DNA of 8,206 bases from an uncultured Ruminococcus sp. (GCA_946186215.1 CAMHMM010000079.1:1-8206); one strand, 5' to 3'. Positions 1 to 6,467 are shown, counted from the first letter of the stretch. The notes: generated by a model from the sequence alone, not told the origin. Made by a program: numbers and translations.

Positions 1-564
1 CCTTCTCTTATTGCCAAGGAAGGCAGAGTTTTTGAAGAGGTAGTAAAGGAGATCACAGAGATCGTTGACGGTCCTATCTCCGCAGAGGTAATTTCACTTG
101 AAGCCGACAAAATGGTAGAAGAGGCACTTCCTCTTGCAGCTATCAACAAGAATATCGTAATCAAGCTTCCTATGTGCGCTGAAGGCCTTGTAGCCTGCAA
201 GGAGCTCACTAAGAGAGGCATCAAGACAAATGTTACACTTATCTTCTCCGCTGCACAGGCTATCCTCGCTGCAAATGCAGGCGCAACATATGTTTCTCCC
301 TTCCTGGGCAGACTTGATGATATCGGCATGACCGGTATGGATCTTATCGAAGAGATCGCAGATATCTTCAAGATCCAAGGCATCAAGACTCAGATAATCG
401 CAGCTTCTATCCGCAATCCTATCCATGTAACACAGGCTGCTATGGCCGGCTGCGACATTGCTACCGTTCCTATGGCAGTTATCAGACAGATGGTTAAGCA
501 TCCCCTTACAGATATCGGTATCCAGAGATTCCTCGATGACTGGAAAAAGGCCGGCAACAACTGA
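1..564 (+). CDS. tal: Transaldolase, FSA/TalC family (3' part; often auto-annotated fructose-6-phosphate aldolase)
   Basis: This cytosolic class I aldolase-fold enzyme would move a three-carbon dihydroxyacetone unit between sugar phosphates in the non-oxidative pentose phosphate pathway. The frame is open from base 1 to TGA at 562-564 and shows 187 residues. By alignment from memory with E. coli FsaA (220 aa), about 30 N-terminal residues lie outside the window, and the visible part begins at the Pro of the family's TNPS motif. The Schiff-base lysine is K55 (codon 163-165) in IVIKLPMCAEG. Two residues separate the subfamilies: the site of FsaA Gln59 is Glu here (E29, codon 85-87) and the site of FsaA Tyr131 is Phe (F101, codon 301-303, in SPFLGRLDD). 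Both are the transaldolase state, and Phe-to-Tyr at this site is known to turn TalB into an F6P aldolase. The family call is firm; the activity is inferred. The gene converges on the reductase at 762-2390. Confidence 0.93.
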   Translation, partial: PSLIAKEGRVFEEVVKEITEIVDGPISAEVISLEADKMVEEALPLAAINKNIVIKLPMCAEGLVACKELTKRGIKTNVTLIFSAAQAILAANAGATYVSPFLGRLDDIGMTGMDLIEEIADIFKIQGIKTQIIAASIRNPIHVTQAAMAGCDIATVPMAVIRQMVKHPLTDIGIQRFLDDWKKAGNN

Positions 565-586
565 TCTCTCTTTGTTTTATTGCAGA

Positions 587-619
587 ACAGGCATATTCCC
601 TGCACGGGGATATGCCTGT
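587..619 (+). terminator. Hairpin terminator after the transaldolase gene
   Basis: The left arm ACAGGCATATTCCC (587-600) pairs with GGGGATATGCCTGT (606-619) around a 5-base loop, giving 14 pairs with one G-U. It starts 22 bases after the stop codon. The following AAATTTATAT is only a weak U-tract, so termination may be incomplete, but stem strength and position fit the transcript end. Confidence 0.7.
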
Positions 620-697
620 AAATTTATATGTATGCAAACCCTCGTCTACATACCAACAAATACTCTTATATTACAAGAAATGTATAATACAGGCAGA

Positions 698-735
698 AAA
701 CAGCAGATGCTCACAGTAATGAACATCTGCTGTTT
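698..735 (-). terminator. Hairpin terminator after the FAD reductase gene
   Basis: A perfect 12-bp inverted repeat, AAACAGCAGATG (698-709) and CATCTGCTGTTT (724-735), with a 14-base loop. It lies 26 bases beyond the reductase stop on the - strand. Read on that strand the right arm runs into TGTTTTC, a short T-rich tail. The A/T-ended arms could also stop + strand read-through from the transaldolase, so it may act in both directions. Confidence 0.7.
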
Positions 736-761
736 ATGTTACAAGGGCAAAACCGATCAGA

Positions 762-2390
762 TCAGAGAACGCCCATTGCGTGCTTTGCCGCGATCATTCC
801 GAAGGTGTAGCAGCGGCCAAGAGAAAGGCCTGTCTGATGGAAGGGATAATCTGCTCCGCCGTAGAACTGTCCGCCTACATTTCCCGCACAGTACAGTCCG
901 TCTATGACCGTACCGTCCGCACGAAGAGCCTGTGCATTCTCATTTGTAAGGATGCCCGACACAGCCGCAGAAACACGGATATGCTTCCTTGCTCCCCAGA
1001 AGGGAGGCTTTTCTATTTTGTGCAGATATCTGGCGGGCTTTCCGAAATCAGTATCGCATCCCTTTTCACAAAGCTCGTTGTATCTGTCAATGGATGCCTT
1101 CATATTCTCATAGGGAATATCAAGCTGCTGAGCAAGCTCCTCGAGTGTATCGCATCTGTGAAGATCGATCAGATTTTTGAATACTCCCTGAGGATTCTCC
1201 ACCGCGCCGGGAATAAATTTTTCCATAACAAACGGAGGAACAGGGCCGTCAACAAAGGAATCCTTATCCCAGTTCATATAGTCGCTGTCATATATAGTGC
1301 AGTACCAGCCCTTTGAGCCATCGGCGCGGTGCTCTTCATCGAGCATCGTGCCCTTGTAGGAGGGCTGATCTCTGAGGATATTACCCATATAGACAAAGCC
1401 CGTATACTCATTTGTGAACCTTTCACCATTCATATTAAGATACAGGAAGGGTTCCTCAAACATAAGTGCAGAATCAAAGTCATGCATCATTTTGGTATGG
1501 CCTGTATTCTCCATCTTCGCACCGACGGTCATTGCAAGAAGATGGCCGTCTCCTGTCTTGCCGAACTGCTTTTTGTCAAAATCGGCAATATCAGGGCACC
1601 AGTGCTTTACCATTTCAGGATTGTTCGTATAATCACCAGTAGCAAGAATAACTGCCTTTGAAGCGTTGAAGCGGATATATTTGCCCTCCGCATTCTTTCC
1701 GATAACACCGGTCACTCTTCCGTTTTCCATAACAAGCTGAACAGCGGGTGTTGAGTAGAATACATCAAGCGCATTTTCAGAGCGCACCCTTTCAATAACA
1801 TTGCGCATTGCATTTCCCACATTAAGGGGCTTGGGGCCTATCCACGGAGCCCAGAAGTAGCAGTGGTCCTCGCCGTAATCGTATGTATTCTGTCTGTCTG
1901 TCCACACACCTGTAAAATCGCCGCTGGTGCTGCGGAAGGCACAAAGCTTGTCACCGTCGTTGAGAAGCTTTGCAGATTCGGTATTACTGTCTACCTTGCT
2001 TCCGTCGCCGTACTCCGTTTCCTTGGTGAGCCCTGCACGGTTGAGAAACCATATCATAGCCTTCTCAGAATGCTCGGCATAGGCGCGAAGCTGCTTTGTA
2101 TCCGCTCTCCAGCTGCAAAGACTGTTTGTATGATGTATCCACTTTTCTATTCCCGCCGGAGTGGAACGGGACTTTATGATCGCTGAGCCGCAGTTGCCCT
2201 GAGAAACTACGCCCTGTGCCTTCTGAAGAATAGCAGTTTTAGCTCCGAGCTCTGCTGCAAAGCCTGCCGCAGGAACACCTGCTGCACCTGCTCCAACGAC
2301 AACGATATCATAATCAAGAGTTTCGGATATATCAAGCGCACCTGTTTCAACACATGAGCTGATTATCTCTTTTTCTGTATATGCTTCCAA
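762..2390 (-). CDS. FAD-dependent oxidoreductase, FAD_binding_2 (fumarate reductase flavoprotein-like) family
   Basis: A 542-residue flavoprotein. Family members catalyse hydride transfer between FAD and a substrate double bond (fumarate reductases, urocanate reductase, ketosteroid dehydrogenases); the substrate here is unknown. The dinucleotide fold is DYDIVVVGAGAAGVPAA with the glycine motif at residues 33-38. A middle ATGDYTNN strand (about 250), the GERFTNE motif (about 325) and the C-terminal GLYCAGNVGGQFYGG FAD segment (about 500) follow the family order. The residue at the end of strand beta-2, usually Glu, is Gln (Q56, AILQKAQ). No signal peptide, Tat motif, heme motif or FMN_bind domain is visible, so it should be cytoplasmic and fed by an unknown electron donor. 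The start is TTG at 2388-2390: GGAGG at 2399-2403 sits 8 bases upstream, an in-frame TGA lies just before it, and the first internal Met is beyond residue 100. It follows the MalG-type gene by 59 bases containing a hairpin. Family confident; role unknown. Confidence 0.9.
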   Translation of the reverse strand: MEAYTEKEIISSCVETGALDISETLDYDIVVVGAGAAGVPAAGFAAELGAKTAILQKAQGVVSQGNCGSAIIKSRSTPAGIEKWIHHTNSLCSWRADTKQLRAYAEHSEKAMIWFLNRAGLTKETEYGDGSKVDSNTESAKLLNDGDKLCAFRSTSGDFTGVWTDRQNTYDYGEDHCYFWAPWIGPKPLNVGNAMRNVIERVRSENALDVFYSTPAVQLVMENGRVTGVIGKNAEGKYIRFNASKAVILATGDYTNNPEMVKHWCPDIADFDKKQFGKTGDGHLLAMTVGAKMENTGHTKMMHDFDSALMFEEPFLYLNMNGERFTNEYTGFVYMGNILRDQPSYKGTMLDEEHRADGSKGWYCTIYDSDYMNWDKDSFVDGPVPPFVMEKFIPGAVENPQGVFKNLIDLHRCDTLEELAQQLDIPYENMKASIDRYNELCEKGCDTDFGKPARYLHKIEKPPFWGARKHIRVSAAVSGILTNENAQALRADGTVIDGLYCAGNVGGQFYGGADYPFHQTGLSLGRCYTFGMIAAKHAMGVL

Positions 2391-2398
2391 TTCAATAT

Positions 2399-2403
2399 CC
2401 TCC
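2399..2403 (-). promoter_or_regulatory. Ribosome binding site that fixes the TTG start of the FAD reductase
   Basis: The - strand reads GGAGG, then 8 bases, then TTG. No ATG or GTG in this frame lies near the site. The motif sits just after the T-rich tail of the preceding hairpin, so translation can start independently on read-through transcripts. Confidence 0.8.
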
Positions 2404-2418
2404 GATCAAAAATAAAAT

Positions 2419-2441
2419 GATCCCGGAGCAGAGCCGGGATC
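2419..2441 (-). terminator. Hairpin terminator or attenuator between the MalG-type permease and the FAD reductase
   Basis: Arms GATCCCGG (2419-2426) and CCGGGATC (2434-2441) form a perfect 8-bp stem with a 7-base loop. On the - strand it is followed by ATTTTATTTTTGATC, a good U-rich tail. It begins 8 bases after the permease stop codon. No obvious separate promoter fits in the 59-base gap, so the reductase is probably expressed by partial read-through at a lower level (inferred). Confidence 0.75.
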
Positions 2442-2449
2442 GGTATTCA

Positions 2450-3346
2450 TTATCCCTTTACTGCACCTGCTGTAAGACCGTCAACGATCTGGTTGGAGAA
2501 TGCACAGTAAACAATAATGGTGGGGATGATCGCAATTATGATAGCCGCGAACATCTGCGAATAGTTTGTATTATAGGGGCCAACAAATTTTGAAAGAGAA
2601 ACGGGAAGTGTCTTTTTCGCATCATCAGAAATGAATACCATAGCGAGAAGAAGCTCATTCCAGTTTCCGATAAATGTCATAAGGCCTGTTACAAAAAGTC
2701 CTGTCTTGCCGAGGGGCAGGCATATCTCAAAGAAAATCTGGAAAAGATTTGCTCCCTCCATGCAGGCACATTCGATGAGTTCGTTGGGCATACTTTCGAA
2801 GAAGCCTGTCATGATGAATATGGTGATGGGAAGTGCGAAGGTAAGGTACGGCAGGATAAGTCCGAGAAGATTATTAGAAAGGCCGAGCTTTGCAAATCTT
2901 GTGAAAAGCGGGATGAGCACGCAGTGTACGGGGATCATCATACCCGTAAGGAAGTATGTCATTGCAAGCTTTGAGCCCTTCCAGCGAAGTCTGCCTATAC
3001 CGAAGGCCGCCATTGAGCCGATTATCATGCTCAGTGCAAGAGTGATCACGCAGACGATGAATGAATTGAGAGTGGCTATTCCCAGCTTGCCCGCAGTCCA
3101 TGCAAAGGTGTAGTTATCAAATGTGATATCCTGCGGAAGCGCAAAGGGTGCGGAGAATATCTCTCTGTTTGTCTTGAACGAAACATTGAACACCCAGAGA
3201 AGAGGTGCTATATACACGATCGCAGTGAGTACAAGGAATATGTAAATTATGACCTTGGGAAGCGTGAGCTTTTCTTTTTTATCGGCGATATCATCCGCCG
3301 TCAAAAGCTTTTTAGCTTCGTTTTCTGTTTTTACAGCTGCATCCAT
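2450..3346 (-). CDS. Carbohydrate ABC transporter permease, MalG type (CUT1 family)
   Basis: An inner-membrane subunit of 298 residues that pairs with the MalF-type protein to form the sugar channel. A charged cytoplasmic N-terminus of about 30 residues leads into the first membrane helix (about 31-52), with a six-helix pattern overall. The EAA loop that docks the ATPase is at about 192-211 (ECACMEGAN...LP). It departs from the usual EAAxxDGA: Cys replaces the first Ala and Glu replaces Asp, while the key Gly198 remains. The start is ATG at 3344-3346: GGGAGG (3355-3360) lies 8 bases upstream. A GTG three codons earlier (3353-3355) overlaps that ribosome-binding site and should not be used. 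It begins 14 bases after the MalF-type stop, so the two are co-transcribed. No ATPase gene follows, as in many Firmicute CUT1 cassettes that share one MsmK-like ATPase. Substrate unknown. Confidence 0.93.
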   Translation of the reverse strand: MDAAVKTENEAKKLLTADDIADKKEKLTLPKVIIYIFLVLTAIVYIAPLLWVFNVSFKTNREIFSAPFALPQDITFDNYTFAWTAGKLGIATLNSFIVCVITLALSMIIGSMAAFGIGRLRWKGSKLAMTYFLTGMMIPVHCVLIPLFTRFAKLGLSNNLLGLILPYLTFALPITIFIMTGFFESMPNELIECACMEGANLFQIFFEICLPLGKTGLFVTGLMTFIGNWNELLLAMVFISDDAKKTLPVSLSKFVGPYNTNYSQMFAAIIIAIIPTIIVYCAFSNQIVDGLTAGAVKG

Positions 3347-3360
3347 TCTCTGCACCTCCC

Positions 3361-4245
3361 TTACATCTCATACTGCTCGGTCTTTACTACCTTATTGATA
3401 AACAGTGTCACAAGGAGACACATTATCAGCAGCAAAACACCGATGGCACTTGCATAGCCGTACTTGAAATATTTGAAGCCCTGCTGGTACAGATGTGTTG
3501 CAAGCACCTCAGTCCTGTGGTTGGGGCCGCCCTCTGTCATGTTGAAGATAAGGTCGAAGAATTTGAGCGAACCGATGGCATTGAGAGACATTGCAGTTGC
3601 GACCATAGGTCTGATAAGCGGAAGTGTGATATGCCAGAAGGTCTGGGGCTTTGTACAGCCGTCGATATAGCTTGCCTCGAAAAGCGACTTGCTGATACCG
3701 GAGATCTGAGCCATATAAAGCATCATAGACTGGCCTACATACTGCCAAAGTGAAACGAATGCAATAACCCACATGGGCAGGATTATGAAGCCCTTTGTAT
3801 CCATGAGCCACAGGGGGCCTTCCACGCCCATCTTTTCAAGGAGCTGGTTTATACCGAGCTTGGGGCTGAAAATGAACATCCAGAGAAGACCGAGTGCAGC
3901 AGATGAAAGTACGCACGGAAGATAAATGATATTTTTGAAAAGATTGCGTCCCTTTTTTATGTTTGTGAGCAGCGCTGCAAGAAAAAGTCCCATAATGAGC
4001 TGTGAAACACAGGAAAAAACGAGGAAGAATATGGAATTTTTTATTGCAAAGCCAAGTGTCTTGTCGGTCAAAAGAGCCTTGTAGTTGGCAAGACCTATGA
4101 ATTTGGGAGCGGTAATGCCCTTGTATTCACAGAAAGAATAATAGACCGACTGGCAGATAGGCACAAACAAAACAAGGGTAAACAGTATAAAAGCGGGAGC
4201 CATAAAAATAACTATGGCTTTCTTATTTCTTAGAAGTTTGTCCAT
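3361..4245 (-). CDS. Carbohydrate ABC transporter permease, MalF type (CUT1 family)
   Basis: A 294-residue membrane subunit of the sugar importer. It starts with a basic tail (MDKLLRNKK) and a long first helix (about 10-32), and has the short six-helix form typical of Gram-positive UgpA/LacF/MsmF-like proteins rather than the longer E. coli MalF. The EAA loop is well kept at about 190-209 (EASYIDGC...ITLP), including Asp195 and Gly196. The ATG start at 4243-4245 has only a modest upstream AGGGA, 10 bases away. It lies 85 bases downstream of the binding-protein gene, a gap filled by a GC-rich hairpin, and 14 bases upstream of the MalG-type gene. Expression is therefore probably lower than that of the binding protein. 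The sugar cannot be assigned from sequence. Confidence 0.94.
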   Translation of the reverse strand: MDKLLRNKKAIVIFMAPAFILFTLVLFVPICQSVYYSFCEYKGITAPKFIGLANYKALLTDKTLGFAIKNSIFFLVFSCVSQLIMGLFLAALLTNIKKGRNLFKNIIYLPCVLSSAALGLLWMFIFSPKLGINQLLEKMGVEGPLWLMDTKGFIILPMWVIAFVSLWQYVGQSMMLYMAQISGISKSLFEASYIDGCTKPQTFWHITLPLIRPMVATAMSLNAIGSLKFFDLIFNMTEGGPNHRTEVLATHLYQQGFKYFKYGYASAIGVLLLIMCLLVTLFINKVVKTEQYEM

Positions 4246-4280
4246 AACTATCAGTTCCCTTACTATATCGGTATAAAAAG

Positions 4281-4304
4281 GGGGGCGCCATGGGTAGCGC
4301 CCCC
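4281..4304 (-). terminator. GC-rich attenuator-like hairpin between the binding protein and permease genes
   Basis: Arms GGGGGCGC (4281-4288) and GCGCCCCC (4297-4304) make a perfect 8-bp, all G-C stem with an 8-base loop. On the - strand it is followed by CTTTTTATA. Hairpins here in sugar ABC operons typically let most transcripts end, or be protected from 3' decay, after the binding-protein gene, so that it outnumbers the permeases. Either mechanism fits; the tail favours partial termination. Confidence 0.8.
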
Positions 4305-4330
4305 ATGAATTATAAAGGGGATCTTATTAC

Positions 4331-5650
4331 TTACTTTCTGCAGTTATCCTTGTAATACTGCTCCATATCCTTTGCAGCATCTGCAGGAGTCATATCGCCG
4401 AGGAATACAGAAACCATTGTGTCATCGAAGTGAGCACCGGTCTCAGTTGTAGGCATGGACTCGTTGTAGAAGCCGAATGTGCCCTTAGCGCCGCCGAATA
4501 CATCCATAACATATGCAAGCTGCTTGGGAGCCTTGTCAGCATCATACTGAACCTTTGTTACAGGGATCTTACCGCCGACCTCTGCTGTATACTTCTGAGC
4601 AGTGTCATCTGTGAAGTACTTCATAAGAGCAGCAGCAGCCTCAGGATACTTGGAAGTAGAGCTCATAGCGAGAGAGTCAGACTTAGCGATAACTCTTTCA
4701 ACGCCGGGGAACTGGAATACGCCGCACTTAGCCTCGAAATCAGGGTTAGCACCGTTGATCTGGCCGATAGCCCAGGAACCCTGGATAAGGATAGCAGCTT
4801 CTTCGTTGTAGAAGTTAGCAGTAGCAACATCGTTGGTATCACCAGCAGCGGTCTTCTGGAAGTACTGAGAAAGCTGGAGGAGCTTGTTGCACGCATTTTC
4901 AAGCTTGCCGTCTTCCCATGATGCAGAGCCGTCAGCAAGCTTGGGAAGCTCAACGCCTTCAGCTTCGCAGAGATAACCTGCTACCATGGAAAGGCACCAT
5001 GCAGTACCAGCGGAAATGGTAACGGGTGTGTAGCCTGCGCTCTGAAGAGCATCACAAGCTGCGATCATTTCATCCCAGTTTGTGGGAACCTTTGCGCCGG
5101 CCTTCTCAAACATCTCTGTGTTGTAGAAGCAGCAGGCAGCAGCTGTGTTAAGAGGAACAGCGTAGATCTTTCCATCGTAGGTCTGCTGAGAGAATACAGC
5201 ATCGCTTGTGAAGGAATCCTTCCAGCCGTCCTTGCCAAGATAATCATCAAGGGGAGCTGCAACGCCGGGCTCAACATAGTCGGTAAGCTGAGGACCGGGG
5301 CTTACGATGAATACATCGGGTGTTTCACCTGCAGCAACAAGAGCATTGAGCTTGTTGTAGTATTCCTCAAGGTTGGTGGTGATGGGCGTTACATGATATT
5401 TGCCCTCGTAGTCCTTGTTGAATCTTTCAATATTCTGCTTGTAGCCAAGAGAAATAAGATCCTCGGTAGCATCAAGGTCATCCCAGAACATCCAGGTTAT
5501 TTCCTGAACCTCTCCGGACGAGCTTCCGCTGTCACCGGCAGGGCTTGCAGCAGGTGCAGGTGTTGCAGGTGAGGATGAACCGCCGCATCCTGCGAATGTG
5601 GTTGCGATTGTTGCAGCCGACAGAATCGTTGCTAAGATCTTCCTTTTCAT
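4331..5650 (-). CDS. Extracellular sugar-binding lipoprotein of the ABC transporter (SBP family 1)
   Basis: A 439-residue lipoprotein that would capture a sugar or oligosaccharide outside the cell and deliver it to the MalF/MalG-type permeases. It has a lipoprotein signal: basic MKRK, a hydrophobic stretch, then the lipobox FAGC with lipidated Cys22. A flexible Gly/Ser/Pro/Ala linker (about 23-47) precedes the folded domain, which starts near EITWMFWDD. The body has the family-1 layout, including the IQGSWAIGQI segment near residue 290 and many aromatic residues of the kind that stack on sugars. Length is normal for the family. The ATG at 5648-5650 has GGGAGG 9 bases upstream (5660-5665). It is the first gene of its operon, with a promoter at 5751-5779, and is followed by an attenuator-like hairpin. 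The ligand is unknown; xylo- or gluco-oligosaccharides would fit the nearby esterase but this is speculation. Confidence 0.94.
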   Translation of the reverse strand: MKRKILATILSAATIATTFAGCGGSSSPATPAPAASPAGDSGSSSGEVQEITWMFWDDLDATEDLISLGYKQNIERFNKDYEGKYHVTPITTNLEEYYNKLNALVAAGETPDVFIVSPGPQLTDYVEPGVAAPLDDYLGKDGWKDSFTSDAVFSQQTYDGKIYAVPLNTAAACCFYNTEMFEKAGAKVPTNWDEMIAACDALQSAGYTPVTISAGTAWCLSMVAGYLCEAEGVELPKLADGSASWEDGKLENACNKLLQLSQYFQKTAAGDTNDVATANFYNEEAAILIQGSWAIGQINGANPDFEAKCGVFQFPGVERVIAKSDSLAMSSTSKYPEAAAALMKYFTDDTAQKYTAEVGGKIPVTKVQYDADKAPKQLAYVMDVFGGAKGTFGFYNESMPTTETGAHFDDTMVSVFLGDMTPADAAKDMEQYYKDNCRK

Positions 5651-5674
5651 TGTGAATTACCTCCCGATACATCA

Positions 5675-5692
5675 CCATACTTTACAGCATGG
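5675..5692. repeat. Imperfect palindrome in the sugar-operon leader (possible operator)
   Basis: On the - strand it reads CCATGCT GTAA AGTATGG: 7-base arms with one mismatch (a G-U pair if folded as RNA). It lies between the promoter and the ribosome-binding site of the binding-protein gene, about 50-70 bases into the expected leader. The place suits a repressor roadblock or a small hairpin. No regulator gene is next to it, so the cognate protein is unknown. Confidence 0.35.
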
Positions 5693-5750
5693 CAAGCGTT
5701 TTTGGTTTTACAACCTAATTTCAGGCACTTTAACTCTGTGTCTTTAGTCA

Positions 5751-5779
5751 AGTTTAACACATCCCCAAATATCTGTCAA
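5751..5779 (-). promoter_or_regulatory. SigA-type promoter of the sugar ABC operon
   Basis: On the - strand a perfect TTGACA -35 box (5774-5779) is 17 bases from TAAACT (5751-5756), a 4-of-6 -10 box. A/T tracts just upstream (about 5790-5815) resemble an UP element. Transcription would start near 5744, leaving a leader of about 95 bases before the binding-protein gene. The ideal -35 with a weak -10 suggests a promoter open to regulation (inferred). Confidence 0.7.
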
Positions 5780-5832
5780 TAAAGCTGAGCAAAAACCACA
5801 ATTTTTTGAAAAATCATAGCAATAAATGGTCA

Positions 5833-5844
5833 TTTATACCATAT
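5833..5844 (-). promoter_or_regulatory. Possible second, extended -10 promoter upstream of the sugar operon
   Basis: The - strand has TATGG then TATAAA (TATAAA at 5833-5838), that is, a TGn-type extended -10. I find no matching -35 box at 16-18 bases. It would give a leader of nearly 180 bases and pass through the main promoter. Weak; listed because this gap is otherwise little explained. Confidence 0.25.
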
Positions 5845-5896
5845 CAGTGGAATTAAAAGTGCTTAAAAACCGCATCATAAAGGCATTTTTGGGCGC

Positions 5897-5913
5897 TTGT
5901 GCAATATGCACAA
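5897..5913. repeat. Perfect palindrome TTGTGCA-ATA-TGCACAA in the rplL/sugar-operon gap
   Basis: Two perfect 7-base arms around 3 bases, with a size and symmetry like a dimeric regulator's operator. It lies about 120 bases upstream of the sugar-operon -35 box and about 90 bases past the rplL terminator. The remaining gap sequence (about 5845-6000) is A/T-rich with no gene I can support. No T-tract follows, so it is unlikely to be a terminator. Confidence 0.45.
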
Positions 5914-5999
5914 ATTTATATATGAATATTCTACATATTGACAAAAAACGCTTTGTGACAGCAAAATATCATAACCATAAGCACATAAAACTGGAAAGC

Positions 6000-6030
6000 A
6001 AAAAAGGACGACATTTCTGCCGTCCTTTTG
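6000..6030 (-). terminator. Intrinsic terminator of rplJ-rplL
   Basis: Arms AAAAGGACG (6002-6010) and CGTCCTTTT (6021-6029) pair perfectly around a 10-base loop. Read on the - strand the stem ends in six T residues (6000-6005). It starts about 20 bases after the rplL stop. It ends the unit before any RNA polymerase genes. Confidence 0.88.
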
Positions 6031-6048
6031 AAAAAAACTTTATCGAAA

Positions 6049-6417
6049 TTACTTGAGTTCGATAGTTGCGCCAGCTGCTTCGAGCTTAGCCTTGAGCTCC
6101 TCAGCCTCAGCCTTGGAAACCTGCTCCTTGAGAGCCTTGGGAGCAGCCTCAACAGCTTCCTTAGCTTCCTTAAGAGAAAGACCGCAAGCGTCCTTAACTG
6201 CCTTGATAACATTCATCTTAGCATCGCCGAAGGACATGAGAACTACATCGAACTCAGTCTTCTCAGCCTCAGCAGGAGCGCCTGCTGCAGGGCCTGCTGC
6301 TGCTACAACAGCAGTAACGCCGAACTCATCCTGGATTGCTGTAACGAGCTCAGCAAGCTCAAGAACGGAAAGTGCCTTGATATCTTCAATAAACTGTGTG
6401 ATCTTTTCAGATGCCAT
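6049..6417 (-). CDS. rplL: 50S ribosomal protein L7/L12
   Basis: The multicopy stalk protein of the large ribosomal subunit, which recruits and activates elongation and initiation GTPases. The protein is 122 residues, the normal length. The N-terminal dimerisation helices (about 1-34, MASEKITQFIEDI...) bind the L10 C-terminal helix. A flexible Ala/Gly/Pro hinge follows (about 35-53), then the compact C-terminal domain with its GTPase-binding helices (GLSLKEAKEAVEAAPK, about 79-94) and the usual end LEAAGATIELK. The ATG at 6415-6417 has AAGGAG about 9 bases upstream (GGAG at 6427-6430). It lies 65 bases downstream of rplJ and has its own ribosome-binding site, as needed for several L12 copies per L10. 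A terminator follows, instead of the usual rpoB. Confidence 0.98.
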   Translation of the reverse strand: MASEKITQFIEDIKALSVLELAELVTAIQDEFGVTAVVAAAGPAAGAPAEAEKTEFDVVLMSFGDAKMNVIKAVKDACGLSLKEAKEAVEAAPKALKEQVSKAEAEELKAKLEAAGATIELK

Positions 6418-6451
6418 GGTAATTAACTCCTTTTATCATTAAATTTGGAAA

Positions 6452-6467
6452 TACCGTGATAACGGTA
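6452..6467 (-). other. Small stem-loop between rplJ and rplL
   Basis: TACCGT (6452-6457) and ACGGTA (6462-6467) pair perfectly around a tetraloop. There is no real U-tract after it, so termination is unlikely; it may stabilise, space or mark the mRNA for processing between the two genes. Function inferred only. Confidence 0.4.

Noticed and set aside
683..688. TATAAT on the + strand after the transaldolase gene
   Set aside because: There is no -35 box at suitable spacing and no + strand gene downstream.
3353..3355. GTG as the start of the MalG-type permease
   Set aside because: The GTG overlaps its own GGGAGG motif; the ATG at 3344-3346 has correct 8-base spacing.
5691..5704. Catabolite repression (cre) site in the sugar-operon leader
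   Set aside because: It keeps the central CG and a few positions, but the outer consensus bases T1, G2 and A14 are missing; too weak to call.
5938..5967. TTGACA on the + strand at 5938-5943 with a CAAAAT 18 bases downstream
   Set aside because: No gene follows in that direction; it would run straight into the rplL gene antisense. Likely chance in A/T-rich DNA.
5826..6056. 76-codon + strand ORF in the rplL/sugar-operon gap
   Set aside because: It runs through the rplL terminator into the rplL 3' end, has no ribosome-binding site and has an A/T-rich composition with no recognisable domain.
6028..6442. Long + strand ORFs opposite rplL (6028-6426 and 6053-6442)
   Set aside because: These are Ser/Leu/Ala-rich antisense shadows of the Ala/Lys/Glu-rich L7/L12 gene, which is certain.
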